Source of the DNA: Bradyrhizobium lupini
GTDB taxonomy: Bacteria > Pseudomonadota > Alphaproteobacteria > Rhizobiales > Xanthobacteraceae
Reading direction: 5' to 3'
Length of the DNA stretch: 64,000 nt
NCBI RefSeq assembly: GCF_040939785.1
Contig: NZ_CP162553.1
Coordinates: 5,599,001 to 5,663,000, forward strand
Position 1 is the stretch's first letter; each line of letters opens with the position of its first letter. Below, in pieces: positions 16,438 through 24,854 of the stretch. Position numbers and translations under genes: made by a program. The notes below the pieces were generated by a model, which was given only the letters and a program-made list of their open reading frames with translations, was not told the DNA's origin and searched no databases.

Positions 16438-16577
16438 TGGCTCGCCGGCGTTAACCTCCGCGCGCAACAGTCGCTGTGACTTCGCCACACTTCCCCCTAT
16501 ATAAGGGGCTGTTCCGGTACGTCTGAGGCCCTGCGGCTCAGGCAAGGCCCGCATCCGGTTTGGCCGAGGGGAGACCC

Positions 16578-19500
16578 GTGCAGACGACGCTGCTCGGATT
16601 GGCGATTGCCTTTATCTTAGCGCTGCTGGCCGCTCTGATCGGACCGTACTTCGTCGACTGGAACCAGTTCAGGCCCCAGTTCGAAGCAGAGGCCGGCAGG
16701 ATCATCGGCGTGCCGGTGCGGGTGGCGGGCGAGCTCGACGCGCGGCTGTTGCCGGCGCCGACGCTGCGGCTGCGCGCGGTCACCTTCGGCGGCAACAACG
16801 ATCTCGGCCGCCTGCGCGCCGACAAGCTCGACGTCGAGTTCAGCCTGAGCTCGCTGATGCGCGGCGAATGGCGCGCCACCGAGCTTTCGGTCAACGGCAT
16901 GGCGGTCGATCTCGGTCTCGACGCGCGCGGGCGGGTCGATTTGCCGTCCACCGCGAGCGGCAGCTTCAATCTGGCATCGCTGGCGATCGAGCGGCTGAAC
17001 CTCACCGGCCGCATCGCCCTGCATGATGCCGCCAGCCATTCGACACTGGAGCTCAACGACATCGCTTTCTCCGGCGATGTGCGCTCGCTGGCCGGCTCGG
17101 TCCGGGGCGACGGCAGTTTTGCCCTCAGCGGCGTGCGCTATCCGTTCCGCGTCTCCTCCGGCCCGAGCGCCGACGGCAACGCCACCCGCCTCCACCTCAA
17201 CATCGATCCCGGCGAGCGCGCGATCCTCGCCGATCTCGAAGGCGTGCTCGCCTTCGACAACCGCCTGCCGAAATTCGAGGGCGCGCTGACGTTCGCCGTG
17301 CCGGCGCCGAAGAAGCCGGGCGAGGCGGGGCCGATGCCCTGGAAGCTCACGACGAAACTCAAGGCTGATCCGGCCGGCGCCAAGTTCGAGCAGGTCGACG
17401 CCAGCTTCGGGTCCGAAGACTCCGCGCTGAAGCTCGGCGGCGTCGGCGATATCAGGTTCGGGGCTTCGCCGCTGCTGCGTGCGGTGCTGTCGGCGCGCCA
17501 GGTCGATGCCGACAAGCTGACCGGCAAGGACGAGCCGCAGCGCATCCTTCCGGCGCTCCGCGCAGGCCTCGCCGCAATCCCGCAGGCGCCGATCCCGGCA
17601 CAGATCGAGTTCAACTCCGACCAGATCATGCTCGGCGCACGGCCGCTCCAGAACATCACGGCCGAGCTTGCGACCGACGGACGATCCTGGACCTTCCAGC
17701 GGCTCGAGCTGCGCGCGCCGGGACAGACGCAGCTCTCGCTCAACGGCGCGACGCCCGGCGCCGACAGCTTCAGCGGCCGTCTCAGCGTCGATTCCTCCGA
17801 TCCCGATACGCTAGTGGCCTGGCTCCAGGGCCGCAGCGAGGTCAACCGCCGCAGCACGCGGCCGCTGCGCCTTGCCGGTGACGTGACCATCGCCGCCAAC
17901 CATTTCGCCATCGACAGGCTGAAGGCCGAGATCGACGGCGGCGCGGTCGAAGGCCGCATCGCTTTCGTCCAGACCGGCGCGAGCAAGGGCTCGCGGATCG
18001 ACGCGGAGCTCAAGGCCGACCGCCTTGACCTCGATGCGGCCGCAAGTTTTGTGCGCGCGCTTTCGGGACCGCAGGGCGAATGGCCGGAGGAAGCGAAGCT
18101 GTCGCTCGATATCGGCCGCGCGATCTCGGCCGGGCAGGAGCTGCGGCCGTTCACCGCGAAACTCGGCTACGGCCCCGCATCGCTCTCGCTGGAGCAGTTG
18201 CGGTTCGGCCAGGCCAGTGGCGTGACCACGGAAGCAAGTGGCAGCTTCGACCGCGCCAAGGCCACGGGCAAGCTCGCGCTGAAATCCTCCGCCAATTCGC
18301 TGCGCGATCTCACTGCACTGCTCGAGCCATTTGCGCCATCGGTGCGCGCGCGCTTCGACGCCATCCCGTCGCTGCCGGGTGCGACCCGCCTGAAGCTCGA
18401 CCTCAGCCTCGACAAGAACGCCGAGCACGCCGATCGCAACGACGCGCGCGCTGTCCTCGAACTCGACGCGCCGCAGCTCAAGGCCACCGCGACGCTGGCT
18501 GCGCAGACGCCGGTGGCCGCCGTCAACGGCATCGACGTCGACCGCTTGCGCAACAGCGACTTCACGCTGGACTCGAAAGTCGCGACACCGCAAGCCAGTG
18601 CACTGCTGGCGTTGCTCGGGCTCGATCGCGTGGTGGCCGCAGGCGAGGGCGCTTCGCAGTTCGAAGGCCGCTTGAGCGGCGCGTGGCGCCATCAGCTGCA
18701 ATTGAATGCCAAGCTTAGCGGCGGCGGGTTGGATGCGGACGCACAAGGCAACGTCGAATTGTCGGAGCCGAAAGGCAGCGTAAATTTGCGCGTGCGCAAC
18801 GCCAATCTGGGGCCGCTGTTCGGGACCAGCCCGGCCGATAAATCGGTGCAGAGCGTCAATCTGTCCTCGCGCGTCGGCCTCTCCGGCAACCGCCTGACCT
18901 TCAACGATCTCGAGAGCACCCTGGCCGGCTCGCATTTGCGCGGTCATCTGGCGGTGACGCTCGATCAGGAGAAGACCGTCGACGGCGAAGTCGGCCTCGA
19001 TACGCTCGAGCTCGTGCCCGCGCTCGCGATGGCCATCGGCGCGGCCGGACACGATGCCAATGCGCCGCTGAGTGCCGGGCTTCTCGGCGGCTGGCGCGGC
19101 CGCGTCGCCTTCCAGGCGTTGCACGGCACGTTGCCCGGCGGCATCGAGCTGCGCCCCTTCGGCGGTACGGTCCGGAGCGACGGTCAGTCGCTCGCGCTCG
19201 ACGCAATGAAGGGCGGCGTCGGCGGCGGCGAGATGTCGGCGAGCCTTGATGCGCGCAATGGCGCCAATGGTCTGACGCTCAACGCGCGCATCGAGCTCGG
19301 CAATGTCGACGCGGCGGCGCTGCGCTACCGCGACCTCGCGCTGCCGAAGGGACGAGCCTCGGCGCAGATGGCGCTGACCAGCCAGGGCCGTAGCGTCGCG
19401 GCGCTCACCGGTGCGCTCGCCGGCAACGGTACGGTGACGCTCGAATCCGCTGAAATCTCCGGCCTCAATCCACGCGCCTTCGAAATCGCCATCCGCGCCA

Positions 19501-20201
19501 GCGACGGCGGCCAAATTGCCGACGACAATCGGCTGCGGCAGCTGGTCGAGCCCGCGCTGTCGGCGGGTCCGATTGCAGTGGCCTCGGCGCAGATCCCGTT
19601 CACGATCCGGGACGGGCGCCTGCGCGTCGGCGCAACGTCGCTAGAGGCGAAGAACGCGCGTGCCATCGTCTCCGGCGGTTACGACATCCCCGCCGACCAG
19701 GCCGACATCCGTGCCAGCCTGACGCCGATCATGACCGGGCTCTCCGGCGCGCCGCCCGAAATCCAGCTGTTCGCGGCCGGTCCCCCCGACAGGCTCAATC
19801 GCACCGTCGATCTTGGGCCGCTGTCGTCGTGGCTCGCGGTACGCACGATCGATCGCGAGACGCGCCGGCTGGACGCCATCGAGCGCGGCGAGCCGCCGCC
19901 GGCCACCGCCGCGTTGCCGACGCTGGTGTCGCCCGAACCGGCGCCGGAGCCGTCGCTCACGGATGTGCCGATGCCCGGCCGCGATCCGCGCCGTGCGCCG
20001 CCGCCGAAGCCCAAGTCCGATATCAGGGTTGCGCCGACGCCAAAGGCGCCGCAGGCCGCTCCCGCGGCACCAAGCCCGCCGCTTGCAAGCACGCAGATCG
20101 CGCCGCTGCCTCCGCCGATCGACGTCAGGCCGGCCCCGGGCCCGCCGCCCGCAAAGCCCAAGCCAAAGCCGCCGCTGGTGCTGACGCCGTCAAATCCGTA
20201 G
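16578..20201 (+). CDS. AsmA-family outer-membrane biogenesis protein
   Basis: This very large protein (about 1207 residues) has a single N-terminal membrane anchor (TTLLGLAIAFILALLAALIG). The AsmA-type start DWNQFRPQFEAEAGRIIGVPVRVAG follows. A long periplasmic beta-rich body and a C-terminal AsmA region (TGALAGNGTVTLESAEISGL, near residue 955) come next. The last 100 residues are Pro-rich (PPPKPK) and could extend through or along the envelope. AsmA/TamB-like proteins form lipid-transport bridges and affect outer-membrane lipid balance. GTG 16578 is preferred over TTG 16560 because AGGGGAG sits five bases upstream of it and the anchor then starts at residue 2. It stands alone. Confidence 0.88.
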   Translation: MQTTLLGLAIAFILALLAALIGPYFVDWNQFRPQFEAEAGRIIGVPVRVAGELDARLLPAPTLRLRAVTFGGNNDLGRLRADKLDVEFSLSSLMRGEWRATELSVNGMAVDLGLDARGRVDLPSTASGSFNLASLAIERLNLTGRIALHDAASHSTLELNDIAFSGDVRSLAGSVRGDGSFALSGVRYPFRVSSGPSADGNATRLHLNIDPGERAILADLEGVLAFDNRLPKFEGALTFAVPAPKKPGEAGPMPWKLTTKLKADPAGAKFEQVDASFGSEDSALKLGGVGDIRFGASPLLRAVLSARQVDADKLTGKDEPQRILPALRAGLAAIPQAPIPAQIEFNSDQIMLGARPLQNITAELATDGRSWTFQRLELRAPGQTQLSLNGATPGADSFSGRLSVDSSDPDTLVAWLQGRSEVNRRSTRPLRLAGDVTIAANHFAIDRLKAEIDGGAVEGRIAFVQTGASKGSRIDAELKADRLDLDAAASFVRALSGPQGEWPEEAKLSLDIGRAISAGQELRPFTAKLGYGPASLSLEQLRFGQASGVTTEASGSFDRAKATGKLALKSSANSLRDLTALLEPFAPSVRARFDAIPSLPGATRLKLDLSLDKNAEHADRNDARAVLELDAPQLKATATLAAQTPVAAVNGIDVDRLRNSDFTLDSKVATPQASALLALLGLDRVVAAGEGASQFEGRLSGAWRHQLQLNAKLSGGGLDADAQGNVELSEPKGSVNLRVRNANLGPLFGTSPADKSVQSVNLSSRVGLSGNRLTFNDLESTLAGSHLRGHLAVTLDQEKTVDGEVGLDTLELVPALAMAIGAAGHDANAPLSAGLLGGWRGRVAFQALHGTLPGGIELRPFGGTVRSDGQSLALDAMKGGVGGGEMSASLDARNGANGLTLNARIELGNVDAAALRYRDLALPKGRASAQMALTSQGRSVAALTGALAGNGTVTLESAEISGLNPRAFEIAIRASDGGQIADDNRLRQLVEPALSAGPIAVASAQIPFTIRDGRLRVGATSLEAKNARAIVSGGYDIPADQADIRASLTPIMTGLSGAPPEIQLFAAGPPDRLNRTVDLGPLSSWLAVRTIDRETRRLDAIERGEPPPATAALPTLVSPEPAPEPSLTDVPMPGRDPRRAPPPKPKSDIRVAPTPKAPQAAPAAPSPPLASTQIAPLPPPIDVRPAPGPPPAKPKPKPPLVLTPSNP

Positions 20202-20210
20202 GCGATAGTC

Positions 20211-20296
20211 CGTCATGCCCGGGCTTGTCCCGGGCATCCACGTTCTCCGTCCCAGGCGGTGAGACGTGGATGGCCGGGACAAGCCCGGCCATGACG
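20211..20296. repeat. Inverted pair of 33-bp REP-like elements
   Basis: The two arms (20211-20243 and 20264-20296) begin CGTCATGCCCGGGCTTG and end CATGACG, face each other and can fold into one large hairpin. Each arm also has its own small inverted repeat (CCCGGG). The same element pair occurs at 42055-42141. The arrangement is like a BIME and sits between two co-directional genes. Confidence 0.85.
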
Positions 20297-20319
20297 CCGG
20301 AGAGACACCCTCACCCCAA

Positions 20320-20343
20320 CCCTCTCCCGCAAGCGGGAGAGGG
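20320..20343. repeat. CCCTCTCCCGC hairpin repeat
   Basis: CCCTCTCCCGC, AA, GCGGGAGAGGG is a perfect 11-bp stem with a 2-base loop, preceded by CCTCACCCCAA. This is a common intergenic repeat type in Proteobacteria. It abuts the REP pair and may end AsmA transcription. Confidence 0.75.
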
Positions 20344-20527
20344 GGCGCAGCTTCCTCGTGACGTACCGGTAAACTCATTCTCTCGCTTTTTATCGAATTT
20401 TCCGCGGCAAAACTGATCTGCCGACTTTACCGGATTCTCGCGTTTGTTCCCTAGCCTCTGTTCCCAGAGGAACTCGGCGTCCTGCCGGCACAAGCAGGAT
20501 GGCCAGCCAAGAACTGGGGTCATCGGG

Positions 20528-21646
20528 ATGAACGGCGCGACAACACTTCTGCAGGATCTGGACGACGCAATCGCACGCGGCACCGACGAAAGCCGGACCA
20601 AGGCGTTGTGGCATGCGACCGACATTCTGATCACCGGTCGCTACAGCGACGACGAGATCAGCACGTTCGGCGAAGTCATCGGCCGGCTCGCCGACGAGAT
20701 CGAGGTCGCCGCACGGGTGCAGCTCTCCGAGGTGATGGCAGCCTGCGATCACGCTCCGCTCAATGTCATTGCGCAACTCGCGATCGCCGACGAAATCGAG
20801 GTCGCCGGTCCCGTGCTGCGCGATTCCAATCGTATCGACGAGAAGCTGCTGGTCGAGAGCGCCATGACCAAGAGCCAGTCGCATCTGCTCGCGATCGCCC
20901 AGCGCAAGTCGATCGGCGAGGCCGTCACCGACGTGCTGGTCAAGCGCGGCGACCAGGAGGTCGTGACGTCGGTCGCCAAAAACGAGGGCGCGCGCTTTTC
21001 AGGTTCGGGTCTGCTCCACATGGTCCGCCGCGCCGAGGGTGACTCGATTCTCGCCGAGCAGCTTGGCCTGCGCAAGGACGTGCCGCGTCACATCTTCCAG
21101 CAACTGATCTCGAAGGCGTCGGAGGACGTCCGTCGCCGGCTCGAGCACGAGCGCCCGGAAATGATGGCGCAGATCCAGAGCTCGGTAAGCGACGTCACCG
21201 GCGATCTGCAGTCCAAGTTCGGCCCGTCCTCGCGCAGCTATTTCGTTGCCAAGCGCGTGGTGACGACGCAGTACCGGCAGGGCAACCTCAACCAGGACTC
21301 GATCTCGAACTATGCTCGCCAGCACCGGTCCGACGAGGTGCAGATCGGCCTGTCGCTGTTGTCGTCGCTGCCGGTCGACGTGATCGAGCGTGCGATGATG
21401 GACCGCAATCGCGAGATGATCCTGGTGCTGTGCAAGGCGCTCGACTTCTCCTGGGACACCACCATGTCGCTGCTGTTCCTCGGCGCCAAGGATCATCTGA
21501 TCACGGCGCGCGAGCTCCACGACAACGAGCGCGATTTCGGCAAGCTCAAGATCGAGACCTCGCGCAGCGTCTTGAAGTTCTACCAATCGCGCAAGACCGG
21601 CACCGATCCCGTCACGGGTCGTCAGCCCGAGCTGCAGGTGCACTGA
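20528..21646 (+). CDS. DUF2336 domain-containing protein
   Basis: This 372-residue soluble, mostly helical protein matches the alphaproteobacterial DUF2336 family in overall pattern. It begins MNGATTLLQDLDDAIARG, contains repeated helical units such as APLNVIAQLAIADEIEVAGPVLRDS (residues about 77-100), and ends in a basic FYQSRKTGTDPV tail. The function of the family is not established. The start is ATG 20528. A small conserved gene follows 58 bases downstream and may be co-transcribed. Confidence 0.82.
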   Translation: MNGATTLLQDLDDAIARGTDESRTKALWHATDILITGRYSDDEISTFGEVIGRLADEIEVAARVQLSEVMAACDHAPLNVIAQLAIADEIEVAGPVLRDSNRIDEKLLVESAMTKSQSHLLAIAQRKSIGEAVTDVLVKRGDQEVVTSVAKNEGARFSGSGLLHMVRRAEGDSILAEQLGLRKDVPRHIFQQLISKASEDVRRRLEHERPEMMAQIQSSVSDVTGDLQSKFGPSSRSYFVAKRVVTTQYRQGNLNQDSISNYARQHRSDEVQIGLSLLSSLPVDVIERAMMDRNREMILVLCKALDFSWDTTMSLLFLGAKDHLITARELHDNERDFGKLKIETSRSVLKFYQSRKTGTDPVTGRQPELQVH

Positions 21647-21704
21647 GCGGTACACCGAACAGGTACACCGAGCATCATCCGGGAATTGGCAGGGAGTATT
21701 TTCA

Positions 21705-21947
21705 ATGTTGCCTCAATTCGGCACCGCAGTTCGCAAGAAGAACCTCAACAACGCCGCAGCCGGCGAGATCGGCGGCGGAGCGGCGGACCAGGCCTCGGTC
21801 GATGCGGCATGGCTCGTGCTGGAAGCCGCCAACGACCTCGGCGACCATGCCGCGATCGAGGCTTGCCGCCGCGTCATCGACGCCGAGCTGAACGGCACGG
21901 CGGCCGGCAGCGCGGATGTCGATCTCGTGCTCGGGTATTTCAGGTAA
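21705..21947 (+). CDS. Small hypothetical protein
   Basis: This 80-residue protein begins MLPQFGTAVRKKNLNNAAAG and contains a helix-rich centre (ASVDAAWLVLEAANDLGDHAAIEACRRVID). GGGAG lies before the ATG. No signal peptide or membrane segment is seen. It follows the DUF2336 gene closely in the same orientation. I recognise no function. Confidence 0.65.
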   Translation: MLPQFGTAVRKKNLNNAAAGEIGGGAADQASVDAAWLVLEAANDLGDHAAIEACRRVIDAELNGTAAGSADVDLVLGYFR

Positions 21948-22217
21948 GACTCCGCGGGCGTCCGCTCCATCCGCGCGATAGCGGCTGTTTCCACACCGTC
22001 ATTGCGAGCGCAGGGCACCGCCGTCGCTCCTTCAACGGCACATTAACGCGCCGACAGCCCCAGACCGGGCGGCCATCCCGCGAACACGCGCATCGCACGC
22101 AGCTGTGATCTCCGGAACCGGCCGACGCGGGTAACGACCGAAGCTCCCCTTCGTACAGCCTTCAGCGAGCGTAGTCTCGCAGAGCTGATGGATGTGAAAC
22201 CGGGGAGACATGGTCGG

Positions 22218-22703
22218 ATGAAAGAGTTCAACGTCGCTGAGGTCGGGGGCGGTTCCTATCGTCCTCTTGCCATTCTGCGCTGGGTCATGGTGATCATCTT
22301 CGTATCGTTTGGCATGCAGAAATTCACGCCGCAATCTGCGCAGGGCATCGCGCAGTTCATCAGCAACAGCCCGTTCATCTCCTGGCTGTCGGTGTTCGGC
22401 CTGAGGGGAGAGGCCTATGTCCTCGGTGTCGCTGAATTCGTGATTGCGGCGCTGCTCGCGGCAGGCAGCTTCAGCCCGGTTTCGTCCGCCCTCGGTTCAT
22501 TCATGGGCATGGTGACCTTTGCGATCACCTGGTCGTTCTTCTTCACGACGCCCGGTGTGGTCAAATGGAGCCTTTCATCCGATCCGATGGCGTGGAATCT
22601 GACCGGCGAATTTCTGTTCAAGGACATCGTCCTGCTGTGCGTTTGCGCGGTGTTGTTTCTGGCCTCCCTGCCGCAATCGGTTGTCCGGCTGCGCACCGGG
22701 TGA
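22218..22703 (+). CDS. DUF417 (YkgB/RclC-like) inner-membrane protein
   Basis: This 161-residue membrane protein has four hydrophobic segments: LAILRWVMVIIFVSFGMQKF near 15-35, then about 70-90, 95-115 and 135-155. The FGMQKFTPQSAQGI segment after helix 1 and the SPFISWLSVFG stretch are DUF417 traits. The family includes E. coli RclC, linked to reactive chlorine resistance, but neither RclA nor RclR is near. The start may instead be ATG 22188. Confidence 0.8.
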   Translation: MKEFNVAEVGGGSYRPLAILRWVMVIIFVSFGMQKFTPQSAQGIAQFISNSPFISWLSVFGLRGEAYVLGVAEFVIAALLAAGSFSPVSSALGSFMGMVTFAITWSFFFTTPGVVKWSLSSDPMAWNLTGEFLFKDIVLLCVCAVLFLASLPQSVVRLRTG

Positions 22704-22718
22704 TCGTCAGGCCGTCTC

Positions 22719-23216
22719 TCACCGCCGGATCCGGTAGAGGACGCCGTTCTCGCCGTGACGGAACGTGGTTCGCTCGAGGAGATAGTTGGACTTCTCCAGA
22801 ACTCGGCGCGATGCGCCATTGCCGACATAGACCAGGCCAATGAGGGACGGCAGCTCATGGTGTAACAGTCCAATATCGGTGAGTGCGGTCGCGGTCTCGC
22901 TTGCAAGGCCACGGCCCCAGAATTCGCGCTTGAACGCGTAGGCAATCTCGATCTCGTCGACATCGTCCACGAGGATATGCCTGATGCCCGCTCGCCCGGC
23001 GAATGCCCCGTCTTTCGTTCGCAGCACCCACAGACCGAAGCCATGCTGATCCCAATGCGCCATATTGGCGTCGAGATAGGTCTTCGTCTTCTCCGCCGAA
23101 CGGACGCCGCCGAGATAGCGCGAAACCTCGGCATCGAGATGCAACGCGACGAGGTCGGCGAGATGATTTTCACGAAGCCTTTCGGCGCTGAGCCTCGCCG
23201 TTCTGAAATGTTCCAT
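22719..23216 (-). CDS. GNAT-family N-acetyltransferase (RimJ/RimL type)
   Basis: This 165-residue protein begins MEHFRTARLSAERLREN. It has the acetyl-CoA binding region EIAYAFKREFWGRGLASETA, near residues 90-110, and the C-terminal NGASRRVLEKSNYLLERTT typical of RimJ/RimL-like acetyltransferases, which modify protein N-termini or small amines. It is convergent with the DUF417 gene and diverges from the kinase gene downstream. Confidence 0.85.
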   Translation of the reverse strand: MEHFRTARLSAERLRENHLADLVALHLDAEVSRYLGGVRSAEKTKTYLDANMAHWDQHGFGLWVLRTKDGAFAGRAGIRHILVDDVDEIEIAYAFKREFWGRGLASETATALTDIGLLHHELPSLIGLVYVGNGASRRVLEKSNYLLERTTFRHGENGVLYRIRR

Positions 23217-23359
23217 TGGGAACAGATAGCCGCTTCCGAGGTGGGGCGTCGAGTAACATTGACGCGGAATGACTTGGCTGGCAGTGCTTTTCACCGTTGC
23301 AAGGACGCGCTTTCAGTTGGGCGGCCGGCCCGGGGCGAATGTTCCCAAGCGGAGTGGCA

Positions 23360-24535
23360 ATGGATTTCGAGCGCGACATAGCCAAGATCAGCGGGATCGC
23401 TGCGGTCTCGACCATCCTCGACGTGGTCAGCCGGACCACCGGCATGGGGTTTACGGCCGTTGCCCGCGTCACCGAGGACAGGTGGATCACATGTGCCTCG
23501 CGTGACGAACTTGCGTTCGGGCTGAAACCCGGTGACGAGCTCAAGGTCGAGACCACGATCTGCCATGAGATCCGGCAGAGCCGCGAGGCGGTCGTCATCG
23601 AGAATGTCAGCAAAGACGCCGGCTACTGCAAGCATCACACGCCTGCACAATATGGCTTCCAAAGCTACATCTCCGTGCCGATCATTCTGCCCGACGGTTC
23701 ATTCTTCGGAACTCTTTGTGCGATCGATCCGAAGCCGCGCAAGCTTCGGACTCCCGAAGTCATCGGCATGTTCAAGCTTTTTGCCGAGCTGATCGCGTCT
23801 CATCTCGACGCGGCCGAGCGCGTCGAACTGATCGAGAACAGGCTCGCGCTGGAACAACGCAATGCGGAACTGCGCGAGCAGTTCATCGCCGTGCTCGGTC
23901 ACGACCTCCGAAACCCTCTTGCCTCGATCCAGGGCGGCCTGCGGCTTCTGAACAAGAAGGTCGATGACGAGGGGAAGAACTGGATCAACCTCCTGCAGGG
24001 AAGCGTGGGCCGGATGGCGGGCCTGATCGACAATGTCATGGACTTCGCCCGCGCGCGGCTCGGCGCCGGGATGCAGCTCAAGTTGAAAGAACAGCCACTC
24101 GAGCCTGTCATCAGGCAAATCGTCGCGGAGTTCGAGAACGTGCACCCGGATCGCGTCATCGAAACGGTCGTCAACGTTCCGGGACCTGTGAGAATCGACG
24201 CCGACCGCATAGGTCAGATGCTGTCCAATCTTCTCGGCAACGCGATTTCCTATGGCGCCGCCGACAAGCCGATCAGGGTGCTGGCGCAGACGACCGGCGC
24301 TGGCTTTGATCTCAGCGTTGCCAACAAAGGCGCGCCAATTCCGGCTGATGCGATCCCGCGCCTTTTCACTGCGTTCGATCGCGGCGACGTTCTGCCGAAC
24401 CAGAAAGGGCTTGGGCTCGGACTGTACATTGCCCAAGAGATCGCGCGCGCCCATGGCGGGTTGATCGTCGCGTCGTCGATGCGGGATGAAACGGTGTTCA
24501 CCGCGACGTTTCCGGCGAGCCCGGCCCGCGGCTGA
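23360..24535 (+). CDS. GAF-domain sensor histidine kinase
   Basis: This 391-residue cytosolic kinase has a GAF domain (about residues 15-160, with CHEIRQSREAVVIENVSKD and a YISVPI core). A coiled linker follows, then a HisKA domain with the phosphoacceptor motif GHDLRNPLASI near residue 185. The HATPase domain comes last (N box MLSNLLGNAISYG, then F box FTAFDRG and G box GLGLGLYIA). ATG 23360 has GGAG five bases upstream. No response regulator adjoins it, so it is an orphan kinase. The GAF ligand is unknown. Confidence 0.9.
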   Translation: MDFERDIAKISGIAAVSTILDVVSRTTGMGFTAVARVTEDRWITCASRDELAFGLKPGDELKVETTICHEIRQSREAVVIENVSKDAGYCKHHTPAQYGFQSYISVPIILPDGSFFGTLCAIDPKPRKLRTPEVIGMFKLFAELIASHLDAAERVELIENRLALEQRNAELREQFIAVLGHDLRNPLASIQGGLRLLNKKVDDEGKNWINLLQGSVGRMAGLIDNVMDFARARLGAGMQLKLKEQPLEPVIRQIVAEFENVHPDRVIETVVNVPGPVRIDADRIGQMLSNLLGNAISYGAADKPIRVLAQTTGAGFDLSVANKGAPIPADAIPRLFTAFDRGDVLPNQKGLGLGLYIAQEIARAHGGLIVASSMRDETVFTATFPASPARG

Positions 24536-24854
24536 GAAGGCGTGCTACGCCGGCCTAGCTTGCCGTCACGAAGCGTCGCGCCAATTCTCCGACAATACCA
24601 TCATGCGCCTGTTTTGCGCGACGGTGCAACCGGCGAACAGCTGATAGCGCTGATTGTGCGAGGCTCTTTCCGGATGCGGTCCGGCGATTTTCTTGCGGGC
24701 AAGGCATTGTGCCTCTTCAGAGAGAGAGCTGCACGAAAACGTCCAGAGGATGTGAATTGGTTCACACACACGTGGTCGCTCCGGATTTACGGTACGCCTA
24801 ATTCCGCGTAGAGCGGCCCGTTCGAACTATCTCGCTCAAGAGGGAGTTCAGGCT
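24536..24854. other. Intergenic region carrying a degenerate dispersed repeat
   Basis: About 319 bases lie between the kinase and the membrane-protein gene. The segment around 24598-24635 is a degenerate copy of the repeat at 26547. The rest holds no gene I can support. GGGAG before ATG 24855 serves the next gene. Confidence 0.55.
24598..24635 (+). repeat. Dispersed repeat copy A (CATCATGCxCCTGTTTTGC)
   Basis: This stretch of about 38 bases matches the one at 26547-26584 in most positions, with shared words CATCATG, CCTGTTTTGC, CGACGG and GCAAC. The two copies are direct repeats flanking the gene 24855-26516. Confidence 0.6.

Noticed and set aside
17811..19514. 567-codon minus-strand frame
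   Set aside because: Antisense shadow of the AsmA gene with low-complexity Arg/Ala/Glu composition and no recognisable domain.
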